Shown: positions 1-5,774 of the stretch, piece by piece | Layout of the letters: every line of letters starts with the position of its first letter | How positions within the stretch are numbered: position 1 is the first letter of the stretch | Assembly: GCA_019242385.1 (NCBI GenBank) | Contig: JAFAVO010000088.1 | Span: 1 to 7,496 of the forward strand | Direction of reading: 5' to 3' | DNA: 7,496 nt | Source of the DNA: Gammaproteobacteria bacterium | Lineage (GTDB): Bacteria; Pseudomonadota; Gammaproteobacteria; Steroidobacterales; Steroidobacteraceae | Notes under the pieces: model-generated | What the model saw: only the letters and a program-made list of their open reading frames with translations | What the model was told of the DNA's origin: nothing | Databases searched by the model: none | Program-made: the position numbers and the translations under genes

Positions 1-21
1 CTCGTGATAGAGCGCGGCCAT
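1..21 (-). CDS. Possible start of the next biotin-operon gene (partial, cut by window edge)
   Basis: On the minus strand an ATG lies 2 bp after the bioF stop codon and opens a frame reading MAALYHE before the window ends. A start codon this close to a stop is typical of a tightly packed operon. In many Gammaproteobacteria the gene after bioF is bioH (pimeloyl-ACP methyl ester carboxylesterase) or bioC, so either is a reasonable guess. Seven residues cannot identify the family, and the Shine-Dalgarno match is weak. The neighbouring sequence outside the window would settle it. Confidence 0.35.
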
Positions 22-23
22 GC

Positions 24-1211
24 TCAGGCGTTCCGCAAGCCGGCGCACGCGCGCCCGAGCTGCAGAGCGAGCGCCTCGACCTGCGCTTCGCTGTGCGTGG
101 CCGACAGCGTGACGCGCAACCGTGCGCTGCCGGCGGGCACGGTCGGAGGACGAATCGCCACCACCCAGAAACCGGCTGTCGCGAGCGCACGCTGGGCTGC
201 GAGCGCCGCCGCGGCACTGCCGAGGACGACCGGTTGTATGGGCGTCATGGAGGGAAGCAGCGCGACGCCGACCGCCGCGGCGGCCGTGCGAAAGCCTCGC
301 ACGAGCATCGCCAACCGCTCGCGCCGCCAGCTCTCGCTGCGCACGATGGCAAGTGCCGCGCGGGTGGCCGCGGCGACCGGCGCCGGCAGCGCCGTGGTGT
401 AGAGGTAGGGTCGCGCTTTCTGGATGAGAAGCTCGATCAACGCCTCGCTCCCCGCGACGAATGCGCCGAAGGAGCCGAAGGCCTTGCCGAGTGTGCCGAC
501 GAGTATGGGTACGGCCTCGCTCCCGAGTGCGTAGTGCTCGAGGACGCCGCCGCCCTGCGCGCCGATCACCCCGAGCCCATGCGCATCATCGACCAGGAGC
601 CAGACATCGTGCGCGCGAGCGTAGCGCGCGAGCTCCGGCAAGGGGGCGAGATCGCCGTCCATGCTGAAGACTCCATCGGTCGCGAGTAACGCCGTGCGCC
701 CCGGCTGCGCCTCGAGCAGGCGCGCCGCCGCGCCGGCATCGGCATGCGCGTAACGCAGCAGCCTTGCGCCCGCGAGCCGTGCACCGTCGAGGAGCGAGGC
801 ATGACAGAGCCGATCGAGCAGCACGCGCTCACTGCGCGCGGCGAGCGCGCCGCAGACTGCGAGGTTGGCCATGTAGCCGGTCGAGAAGAGCAGCGCCCGC
901 TCGCGATGGGTGAAGTCCGCCAGCTCCTCCTCGAGCCGCGCGTGCTCGGTGCCGTGCCCGGTGATGAGATGCGAAGCGCCGCTGCCGGCACCGGCCTCGG
1001 CGGCGCAGGCGGCCATCGCTGCGGCGAGCGCCGGGTGGCGCGCGAGGCCGAGGTAGTCGTTGCTGCTGAAATCGATGAGCTCCCGCCCATCGGACAGCGT
1101 GAGGCTGCGTCCGCTCGCGGCCCGGTGTGCGACGGTAATGCGCGCGCGGCGCAGCTGGGCCGCCTCCAGCTGGCTGAGCGCTGCCTCAAGCGCCGGCGCT
1201 TGCCGCTTCAT
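24..1211 (-). CDS. bioF: 8-amino-7-oxononanoate synthase (KAPA synthase)
   Basis: BioF condenses pimeloyl-ACP (or pimeloyl-CoA) with L-alanine, releasing CO2, to form 8-amino-7-oxononanoate, the first committed ring-building step of biotin synthesis. It is a cytosolic PLP enzyme of the alpha-oxoamine synthase family. The 395-residue protein is of usual length and colinear with E. coli BioF. Visible landmarks are NDYLGLA at 51-57, the glycine-rich GSGASHLITGHGTEH at 77-91, His137 in CHAS (stacks on PLP), DDAHG at 208-212 (Asp and His contacting PLP), and GTLGKAFG at 239-246 with Lys243 as the Schiff-base lysine. The ATG at 1211 lies inside the end of bioB, giving a 26-bp overlap. It has no clear Shine-Dalgarno sequence, so translation is probably coupled to bioB. 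The N-terminus fits the family, and no later in-frame ATG occurs before residue 66. Confidence 0.97.
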   Translation of the reverse strand: MKRQAPALEAALSQLEAAQLRRARITVAHRAASGRSLTLSDGRELIDFSSNDYLGLARHPALAAAMAACAAEAGAGSGASHLITGHGTEHARLEEELADFTHRERALLFSTGYMANLAVCGALAARSERVLLDRLCHASLLDGARLAGARLLRYAHADAGAAARLLEAQPGRTALLATDGVFSMDGDLAPLPELARYARAHDVWLLVDDAHGLGVIGAQGGGVLEHYALGSEAVPILVGTLGKAFGSFGAFVAGSEALIELLIQKARPYLYTTALPAPVAAATRAALAIVRSESWRRERLAMLVRGFRTAAAAVGVALLPSMTPIQPVVLGSAAAALAAQRALATAGFWVVAIRPPTVPAGSARLRVTLSATHSEAQVEALALQLGRACAGLRNA

Positions 1212-2190
1212 GCGGAAGCGGTGTCAGCCCGAGCCGTTTGAGGAGCGCCTGATCGCGCGCCACATCGGGGTTGCCTGTGGTCAGCAGCCGTTCCCCGTAA
1301 AAAATCGAGTTTGCTCCGGCGAGGAAGCACAGCGCCTGCAGCTCATCGCTCATGGCTTCGCGGCCGGCGGAGAGGCGCACGTGCGCGCGCGGCATCAGTA
1401 TCCGCGCGACGGCACAGCAGCGCACGAAGTCGAAGGCATCCACCTCAGGGGCTTCCGCGAGCGGGGTACCCGGCACCTTCACCAGACGATTGATGGGTAC
1501 GCTCTCGGGATGCTCGGGGAGGTTGGCGAGCGTGCGCAGCAGCTGCGCGCGGTCTTGCGCGGACTCGCCCATGCCGATGATGCCGCCACAGCACACCTTC
1601 AGGCCCGCGGCGCGTACCGCCTCGAGGGTGTCGAGCCGCTGCTGATAAGTGCGCGTACTGATGATCGCGCCGTAGAACTCGGCCGAGGTGTCGAGATTGT
1701 GGTTGTAGTAGTCGAGCCCGGCTTCCTTCAGCTGCCGGGCCTGCTGCGGGGTGAGCATGCCGAGCGTAGCGCAGCTTTCCAACCCGAGCTCACGCACCGC
1801 GCGGATCATCTGCACGATCACATCCAGATCGCGCGCCTTCGGGGCGCGGTAGGCCGCGCCCATGCAAAAGCGCGTCGCCCCCGCCGCCCTGGCGCGCGCG
1901 GCGCACTCGCGCACGGCCGCGACTTCCATGAGCGTCTCGCGCCCGACCCCGGTCTCATAGTGAATGCTCTGCGGGCAGTAGGCGCAGTCCTCCGGACACG
2001 CCCCGGTCTTGATGGAGAGCAGCGTGCTCATCTGCACCGCGTTCGGCGGGTGGTGAGCACGGTGCACGCCCTGCGCCTGCAGGATGAGATCCATGAAGGG
2101 CTGCGCGAAGAGCGCCCGCACTTCCTCCAGCGACCAGTCATGCCGGATCGTTCCGACGCTCGCGGATACCTCGCCGATCGCCACGCTCAT
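1186..2190 (-). CDS. bioB: Biotin synthase (radical SAM)
   Basis: BioB inserts sulfur into dethiobiotin to make biotin, using S-adenosylmethionine, a [4Fe-4S] cluster and a sacrificial [2Fe-2S] cluster. Numbered from the ATG at 2190 (334 aa), the radical-SAM CxxxCxxC motif is Cys65-Cys69-Cys72 within TGACPEDCAYC. The [2Fe-2S] ligands are Cys109 (FCMGAA), Cys140 (SCATLG), Cys200 (VCCGG) and Arg272 (VRLSAGR). All match E. coli Cys97/128/188 and Arg260 with a constant offset of 12. YNHNLDTS and MGMGES-type segments are also present. In-frame ATGs exist upstream at 2229 and 2214, but the 2190 start has GAGGG (2199-2203) 8 nt before it. Starting at 2229 would place the gene directly against the operator-like repeat at 2233-2265, leaving no leader. 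bioB overlaps bioF by 26 bp and leads the biotin operon. Confidence 0.97.
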   Translation of the reverse strand: MSVAIGEVSASVGTIRHDWSLEEVRALFAQPFMDLILQAQGVHRAHHPPNAVQMSTLLSIKTGACPEDCAYCPQSIHYETGVGRETLMEVAAVRECAARARAAGATRFCMGAAYRAPKARDLDVIVQMIRAVRELGLESCATLGMLTPQQARQLKEAGLDYYNHNLDTSAEFYGAIISTRTYQQRLDTLEAVRAAGLKVCCGGIIGMGESAQDRAQLLRTLANLPEHPESVPINRLVKVPGTPLAEAPEVDAFDFVRCCAVARILMPRAHVRLSAGREAMSDELQALCFLAGANSIFYGERLLTTGNPDVARDQALLKRLGLTPLPHEAASAGA

Positions 2191-2232
2191 GCCTCTGTCC
2201 CTCGCCCTGACCATGCCCGAGCAGCGCAAAGT

Positions 2233-2265
2233 CTGTCAACGACAGGCGCCTTAACGAGTCGACAA
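2233..2265 (-). promoter_or_regulatory. Candidate BirA biotin operator and overlapping -35 element upstream of bioB
   Basis: Read on the bioB strand, the half-sites TTGTCGACT and CGTTGACAG are separated by exactly 15 bases. The second half-site, reverse-complemented, is CTGTCAACG, so seven of nine positions are symmetric. The known BirA operator of many Proteobacteria is close to TTGTAAACC, 14-16 bases, then GGTTTACAA; spacing and the TTGT/AC core fit, while inner positions deviate. A perfect TTGACA (2234-2239) lies in the promoter-proximal half-site, but the matching -10 position (around CATGGT) is poor. The repeat lies wholly between the dgkA stop and the bioB leader, where a biotin repressor would act. 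A shorter stem, CTGTC-AAC-GACAG at 2233-2245, is contained in it and is an alternative explanation for part of the symmetry. Confidence 0.6.
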
Positions 2266-2269
2266 TTGC

Positions 2270-2638
2270 TCAAATACTGTCCAGCAGGTGCACCAGCAGC
2301 GCCACGGCGACCCCGAGGGCGCCGAGCACGGCGATGAGCACGCCGGCCGCGGCGCAGTCCTTGAGCACGCGCACGTCCGGGCTCTGCTGCGGATGCAGCA
2401 GATCGGCGAGGTGCTCGATCGCGGTGTTGAAGAGCTCCGCCGACACCACCGCCGCGCTCGCCAGCAGCACCAGCGCCCACCACACGGGGGCCGGGCGCAG
2501 CACGAGCAGCGCCACCAGCGCCGCAGCGCCCGCGAGGGCCTGCACCCGCAGGCTGGCCTCGCTGCGCAGGGCGTGGGCGAAGCCGCGCAGCGCAAAGCCC
2601 AGGCGCGCACGAAAGCGCTGGTTCTTGTAGCTCTCCAT
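2270..2638 (-). CDS. dgkA: Diacylglycerol kinase, prokaryotic integral-membrane type
   Basis: DgkA phosphorylates diacylglycerol with ATP to phosphatidic acid in the inner membrane, recycling lipid left over from envelope glycan and lipid modification. The 122-residue length equals that of E. coli DgkA. The known active-site residues are present with an offset of one: Glu27 in RSEASLR (E. coli Glu28), Glu68, Asn71 and Glu75 in SAELFNTAIE (Glu69, Asn72, Glu76), Asp79, and Lys93-Asp94 in LKDCAAAGV (Lys94-Asp95). Three hydrophobic segments, roughly residues 33-48, 52-67 and 96-118, match the trimeric three-helix fold. The start codon is 10 bp after the ubiA stop with only a weak Shine-Dalgarno, so the two genes are probably cotranscribed and coupled. 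The gene ends 79 bp before bioB. Confidence 0.95.
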   Translation of the reverse strand: MESYKNQRFRARLGFALRGFAHALRSEASLRVQALAGAAALVALLVLRPAPVWWALVLLASAAVVSAELFNTAIEHLADLLHPQQSPDVRVLKDCAAAGVLIAVLGALGVAVALLVHLLDSI

Positions 2639-2648
2639 CGAGTGCGCT

Positions 2649-3575
2649 TCAGGTCGCGTAGGTGTACTCGAGAAGGATGCCGACGAACACCGCGAGTCCC
2701 ACGTACTGATTGTTGAGGAAAGCGCGCAGGCAGCCTGCCGGCTCGCGTTTGCGGATCAGCCACTGCTGCCAGATGAACAGCACCGCCGCAGCCAGCACAC
2801 CGCCCTGGTACCAGCGCCCGTAGTGCATGCTGCGCCCCGCGAGCAGCAGCGCACCGAGCATCATCAGCTGCATCGCGCCGATGAGGAAGCGGTCCATGTC
2901 GGCAAACAGGATGGCGCTCGACTTCACCCCGATCCGCAGGTCGTCCTCGCGGTCGATCATGGCGTAGATCGTGTCGTAGACCGCCGCCCAGATGACCGCG
3001 GCGATGTACAGCAGCCAGCACACCCGCGGCAGCACCGAGGTCTGGGCCGCGAACGCCATCGGCACGCTCCAGCCGCCGAAGGAGATGCCGAGATAGAGCT
3101 GCGGCATGGGAAAGACGCGTTTGACGAAGGGGTAGGAGATGGTGAGCAGCGCGCCGATGACGGCGAGCTTCACTGTCAGCGCGTTCAGTCGCGTGACCAG
3201 GAAAAAGGCACAGGCGATCAGCACCGCGAACAGCGCCAGCGCCTCGCTCGGCGCGACACGCCGTGCAGCGAGCGGCCGGTCGCGGGTGCGGCGCACGTAG
3301 GGATCGAGGTCGCGGTCGGCGAAGTCGTTGATCACGCAGCCGGCGGCGCGCATCACCACGACGCCAAGCACGAACACGATGAGCACGCGCGGCTCCGGGC
3401 GCCCCTGCCCTGCGACCCACAGCGCCCACAGCGCCGGCCACAGCAGCAGCCAGGTGCCCACGGGCTTGTCGAGCCGCATGAGGCGCGCGTATTCGCTCGC
3501 ACGCCGCGCGAGTCGGTGCGACAGGGGAGCTTCCGCGGGCTCGATCGTCTGCGGGACTTCGGTTACAGCAGCCAT
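2649..3575 (-). CDS. ubiA: 4-hydroxybenzoate polyprenyltransferase (ubiquinone biosynthesis)
   Basis: UbiA attaches the polyprenyl tail (octaprenyl in E. coli) to 4-hydroxybenzoate at the inner membrane, the second step of ubiquinone synthesis. The 308-residue protein is colinear with E. coli UbiA, with about 20 extra N-terminal residues. Both Mg-diphosphate-binding aspartate motifs are visible: NDFADRDLD at 83-91 and YDTIYAMIDREDD at 200-212. Other family signatures are RLDKPVGTWLLLWP (34-47), MRAAGC (75-80), GWSVPMAFAA (168-177), KSSAILFAD (218-226) and the C-terminal NNQYVGL (288-294). Multiple hydrophobic segments fit the eight- or nine-helix fold. AAAAGGG lies about 5 nt before the ATG and serves as the ribosome binding site. 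ubiC, a common upstream neighbour, is not present; instead ubiA is divergent from the cytochrome-porin gene. Ubiquinone use indicates a respiring proteobacterium. Confidence 0.97.
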   Translation of the reverse strand: MAAVTEVPQTIEPAEAPLSHRLARRASEYARLMRLDKPVGTWLLLWPALWALWVAGQGRPEPRVLIVFVLGVVVMRAAGCVINDFADRDLDPYVRRTRDRPLAARRVAPSEALALFAVLIACAFFLVTRLNALTVKLAVIGALLTISYPFVKRVFPMPQLYLGISFGGWSVPMAFAAQTSVLPRVCWLLYIAAVIWAAVYDTIYAMIDREDDLRIGVKSSAILFADMDRFLIGAMQLMMLGALLLAGRSMHYGRWYQGGVLAAAVLFIWQQWLIRKREPAGCLRAFLNNQYVGLAVFVGILLEYTYAT

Positions 3576-3580
3576 GGCGA

Positions 3581-3629
3581 CCCTTTTGGCGCGGGAACGT
3601 TACCACAGCCTCTCTTTTGGGGCGTTCCC
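3581..3629. repeat. Paired direct and inverted repeats in the ubiA upstream region
   Basis: Two imperfect 13-bp direct repeats, CCCTTTTGGCGCG (3581-3593) and CTCTTTTGGGGCG (3612-3624), match at 11 of 13 positions and start 31 bp apart, about three helical turns. Next to them, GGGAACG (3593-3599) and CGTTCCC (3623-3629) form a perfect 7-bp inverted repeat with a 23-bp spacer. The ubiA-proximal direct copy also contains the ubiA ribosome binding site (AAAAGGG on the minus strand), so part of this similarity may be chance. They could be a regulator site or an RNA stem in the ubiA leader. Confidence 0.4.
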
Positions 3630-3733
3630 ACGAAGGCGGCGTCGGCGGCACTCGCGCGCGCGACCTGACAGGCCGCAGTGGCTGCACCATCAAGAGCTTG
3701 CGCGCGGCGGGAACGCGCGCTGGGGCTTTACTC

Positions 3734-3751
3734 CCTGCCTGCCTGCCTGCC
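3734..3751. repeat. Short CCTG tandem repeat (four copies)
   Basis: Four perfect CCTG units followed by CC lie in the non-coding divergent region, about 115 bp before the cytochrome-porin start. Tetranucleotide runs can vary in copy number by slippage and shift promoter spacing, but four copies is short and no promoter element is placed around it. Confidence 0.5.
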
Positions 3752-3840
3752 CCCCGGGGCGGGCATTGCCCCATGGTTCCACGGTAATTGTCGGATTTCG
3801 CCGCGCCAGCGGTCGCGATATGTCTTATGCCGGGAAAGAT

Positions 3841-3866
3841 CAAACAACAACAACAAGGAGTGATCC
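3841..3866 (+). promoter_or_regulatory. CAA-rich leader and strong ribosome binding site of the cytochrome-porin gene
   Basis: The leader reads CAAA followed by four perfect CAA triplets (3845-3856), running directly into AAGGAG (3855-3860) with 6 nt to the ATG at 3867. This is an excellent Shine-Dalgarno and fixes the start at 3867 rather than at the internal Met15. The cytosine- and adenine-only stretch should be unstructured and so keep the ribosome site open, in contrast with the GC-rich surroundings. Confidence 0.75.
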
Positions 3867-5243
3867 ATGCAGTTGCTTCCAGGCGGAGCGTCGCGCTTCG
3901 CCGCGGCCATGCGCAAGCGCCGCGGGACAGCGGTGGTGCTGGCCCTCTGTCTCGTGAGCCTGCCGCGTATCGGTGCGGCGGTGCCGAGCTTTGCCAGTCA
4001 GACCGGGATGCCGTGCTCGCAGTGTCACGTGGTGTCCTTCGGCGTCGCACTCACCGCCTACGGCCGGCAGTTCAAGCTCAATGGCTACACCTACACCGGC
4101 GGCGACAGTCCGTTCCCGATCGCTGCCATGGTGCAGGGCGGCTACACACACACCAGTGCCGCACTGCCCGAGCCGGCGGCGCCGCACTTCGCGACCAACG
4201 ACAACCTGTCGGTCGACCAGGTGTCGGTGTTCGTGGCGACGAAGCTTTTCGATGGCCTCGGCATGTTCGCGCAGGGGACCTACAGCGGCGAGGACCGCCA
4301 CTTCAGCTGGGACAACCTCGACGTGCGCTGGGCGAGACCGCTGCCGAACTTCTTCGGCACCGATGCGGTGGTGGGCATCTCGGTCAACAACAACCCGACC
4401 GTGCAGGACCTGTGGAACTCGACGCCCGCCTGGGCCTACCCCTACATCACCTCGGGGCTCGCGCCGGGGCCGAGCGCGGCACCGGTGATCGCCGGCGGGC
4501 TCGCGCAAGTAGCGCTCGGCGCGACCGCCTACACCATGATCCACGATCATCTGTACCTGGAGGCCGGCGCCTATCGCGGGCTCTCGGATCACTGGCTCGG
4601 CAACCTCGGTCTCTATCCCGACAACAACGTGCACATGGACGGCGCTTCCCCGTACTGGCGCGCCGCGTACCAGTTCACCCGCGGCGAAGAGCACTACTTC
4701 TCGTTCGGCACCTTCGGATTATCGACCAAACTGAAGCCCGACCCGACGGTCGCGCGAACTGATCATTACAGCGACTTCGGATTCGACGGGGTGTACCAGT
4801 ACACGCCCCGGGACGGCCCTGGCACCGTCAACGTCAATGCCTCGGTCATCCACGAGAAGCAGCAGCTGGATGCGACCTTCGGCGCCGGCGGTGCAAACAA
4901 TCCGACCAATCACCTGACGACGGTCGAAGCCGACCTGACCTACGCCTGGCGGCAGACCTACGCCCTGAGTGGCGGAGTGTTCAACACGGGTGGCAGCACC
5001 GACCCGACCTACTTCGGATTCGGCACCAGCGGCACACCCGATACGCGCGGCTACATCCTGATGCTCGAGTGGGTGCCGTTCGGCAAGACCGACTCGTGGG
5101 CGCGGCCGTGGGTCAACGTGCGCCTCGGCATCCAGTACACCGGCTACACGCGCTTCGATGGCGGCACCTCCAACTACGACGGCAGCGGCCGTTCCGCCAG
5201 CGATAACAACACCCTGTTTCTCTTCTACTGGCTGGCCTTCTGA
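3867..5243 (+). CDS. Cyc2-like fused monoheme cytochrome c-outer-membrane porin
   Basis: The 458-residue product has a positively charged start, a hydrophobic stretch at about 20-32 and a likely signal cleavage after Ala38 (IGAA|VPSF). The mature N-terminus holds one heme-attachment motif, Cys50-Ser-Gln-Cys53-His54, within VPSFASQTGMPCSQCH, followed by YGRQFKLNGY at 65-74. The remaining 380 or so residues are rich in Gly, Asn, Tyr, Trp and alternating polar/hydrophobic stretches. They end in FLFYWLAF with a terminal Phe, the usual signal for outer-membrane barrel insertion. A short heme segment fused to a barrel of this size (family about 400-490 aa) and the pattern PxFxxQTGxxCxxCH...GRxFKxxGY are those of Cyc2, the outer-membrane Fe(II) oxidase of acidophilic and neutrophilic iron oxidisers. 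Cyc2-like proteins also occur in bacteria not known to oxidise iron, so the substrate is uncertain. The azurin 33 bp downstream is the likely electron partner. Heme attachment would need the Ccm machinery, which is not in this window. Confidence 0.82.
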   Translation: MQLLPGGASRFAAAMRKRRGTAVVLALCLVSLPRIGAAVPSFASQTGMPCSQCHVVSFGVALTAYGRQFKLNGYTYTGGDSPFPIAAMVQGGYTHTSAALPEPAAPHFATNDNLSVDQVSVFVATKLFDGLGMFAQGTYSGEDRHFSWDNLDVRWARPLPNFFGTDAVVGISVNNNPTVQDLWNSTPAWAYPYITSGLAPGPSAAPVIAGGLAQVALGATAYTMIHDHLYLEAGAYRGLSDHWLGNLGLYPDNNVHMDGASPYWRAAYQFTRGEEHYFSFGTFGLSTKLKPDPTVARTDHYSDFGFDGVYQYTPRDGPGTVNVNASVIHEKQQLDATFGAGGANNPTNHLTTVEADLTYAWRQTYALSGGVFNTGGSTDPTYFGFGTSGTPDTRGYILMLEWVPFGKTDSWARPWVNVRLGIQYTGYTRFDGGTSNYDGSGRSASDNNTLFLFYWLAF

Positions 5244-5262
5244 GTGCCAGCGCCACCGACCG

Positions 5263-5268
5263 AAGGAG
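5263..5268 (+). promoter_or_regulatory. Ribosome binding site deciding the azurin start
   Basis: AAGGAG lies 8 nt before the ATG at 5277. The same frame is open from a GTG at 5244, but starting there would place an 11-residue non-hydrophobic stretch before the signal peptide and has no Shine-Dalgarno. The ATG at 5277 is therefore the start. Confidence 0.85.
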
Positions 5269-5276
5269 TTGCGAGC

Positions 5277-5774
5277 ATGAATAACACCACCCTGCTGCAG
5301 ATGCTGACCGCAGGCGCGCTGCTGCTCTCGAGCGCGCTCGCGCACGCCGACCCCTGCAAGCTCTCCCTGCAGAGCAACGATCAGATGCAATTCAGTGTGC
5401 GGGAGCTGATCGTCCCCACCGAGTGCACCGAGGTCGAGGTCACCCTGACGCACTCCGGGAAGCTCCCGGCGCGTTCCATGGGACACGACTGGGTGCTGGC
5501 GAAGGATTCGGACATGTCGGGCATCGTCAACGCCGGGCTGGCCGCCGGCCCGGCCCACGGCTACCTGCCCGAGCACGACGCGCGCATCATCGCCGCGACA
5601 CCGATCGTCGGCGGCGGCGAGAGCGCCACGGTGAAATTTGCCACCAGCCTGTTGCAACCCGGCACGCGCTACGCATTCTTCTGCACCTCGCCCGGCCACT
5701 CCACGCTCATGCGCGGCACGTTCAAGCTGGGTGAGAGCTCGCGGCTGGTGCGCGCGACCGAGAAGACCGGCTAG
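5277..5774 (+). CDS. azu: Azurin, exported type 1 (blue) copper protein
   Basis: The 165-residue precursor has a signal peptide ending ALAHA, with cleavage predicted after Ala24. Numbered from mature Asp1, it aligns with Pseudomonas aeruginosa azurin without a gap at the key positions. The copper ligands are His46 (MGHDWVL), Cys112 and His117 (FFCTSPGH) and the axial Met121 (STLMRG). Gly45 (main-chain carbonyl) and Trp48 are also kept, and Cys3-Cys26 form the disulfide. Azurin carries single electrons in the periplasm between redox partners. Two residues differ from P. aeruginosa azurin next to the copper: Asp for Asn47 and Ser for Phe114. The protein also runs 13 residues past the usual azurin C-terminus. 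It lies 33 bp after the cytochrome-porin stop on the same strand, so it is probably cotranscribed and may accept electrons from that protein, as rusticyanin does in Acidithiobacillus. Other azurin partners (nitrite reductase, cytochrome c peroxidase, an oxidase) cannot be excluded. The stop is 5 bp from the convergent recG stop. Confidence 0.95.
   Translation: MNNTTLLQMLTAGALLLSSALAHADPCKLSLQSNDQMQFSVRELIVPTECTEVEVTLTHSGKLPARSMGHDWVLAKDSDMSGIVNAGLAAGPAHGYLPEHDARIIAATPIVGGGESATVKFATSLLQPGTRYAFFCTSPGHSTLMRGTFKLGESSRLVRATEKTG

Larger units (their letters stand above)
3576..3866. promoter_or_regulatory. Divergent intergenic region between ubiA and the cytochrome-porin operon
   Basis: This 291-bp region must hold the promoters for ubiA (leftward) and the cytochrome-porin/azurin unit (rightward). 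I found no convincing sigma-70 -35/-10 pair, sigma-54 site or FNR box for either direction. It contains paired repeats next to ubiA (3581-3629), a CCTG tetranucleotide run (3734-3751), the perfect short palindrome GGGCATTGCCC (3761-3771) and a CAA-rich leader (3841-3856). Short frames crossing it have no recognisable product or ribosome binding site, so I treat it as non-coding. Confidence 0.7.

Noticed and set aside
2191..2229. Upstream bioB starts at 2214 or 2229
   Set aside because: They lack a good Shine-Dalgarno, the extra residues are not part of the BioB family, and a start at 2229 would abut the operator-like repeat with no room for a leader.
1060..2337. Plus-strand frame of 425 codons opposite bioB and bioF
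   Set aside because: It is antisense to two enzymes with intact catalytic motifs and shows no recognisable protein family.
3761..3771. GGGCATTGCCC palindrome as a transcription factor site
   Set aside because: It is an exact palindrome but only 11 bp in GC-rich non-coding DNA; I could not match it to a known operator or place a promoter next to it.
3909..3911. Internal Met15 as the start of the cytochrome-porin
   Set aside because: It would give a neat signal peptide (MRKRRG then a hydrophobic core), but it has no Shine-Dalgarno, whereas Met1 has AAGGAG at 6 nt.
3728..3916. Minus-strand open frame of 62 codons upstream of ubiA
   Set aside because: It overlaps the start of the cytochrome-porin gene, has no ribosome binding site or recognisable product, and reads the reverse of the CAA leader and signal peptide.
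3939..3950. Lipobox at Cys28 of the cytochrome-porin (LALC)
   Set aside because: Leu directly before the Cys is not accepted by signal peptidase II, and an ordinary cleavage site follows at Ala38; the rest is an integral barrel.
2251..4050. Long minus-strand frame of 599 codons across dgkA, ubiA and the divergent region
   Set aside because: It is Arg/Ala/Pro-rich out-of-frame translation typical of high-GC DNA; dgkA and ubiA in other frames explain the same bases with full motif sets.
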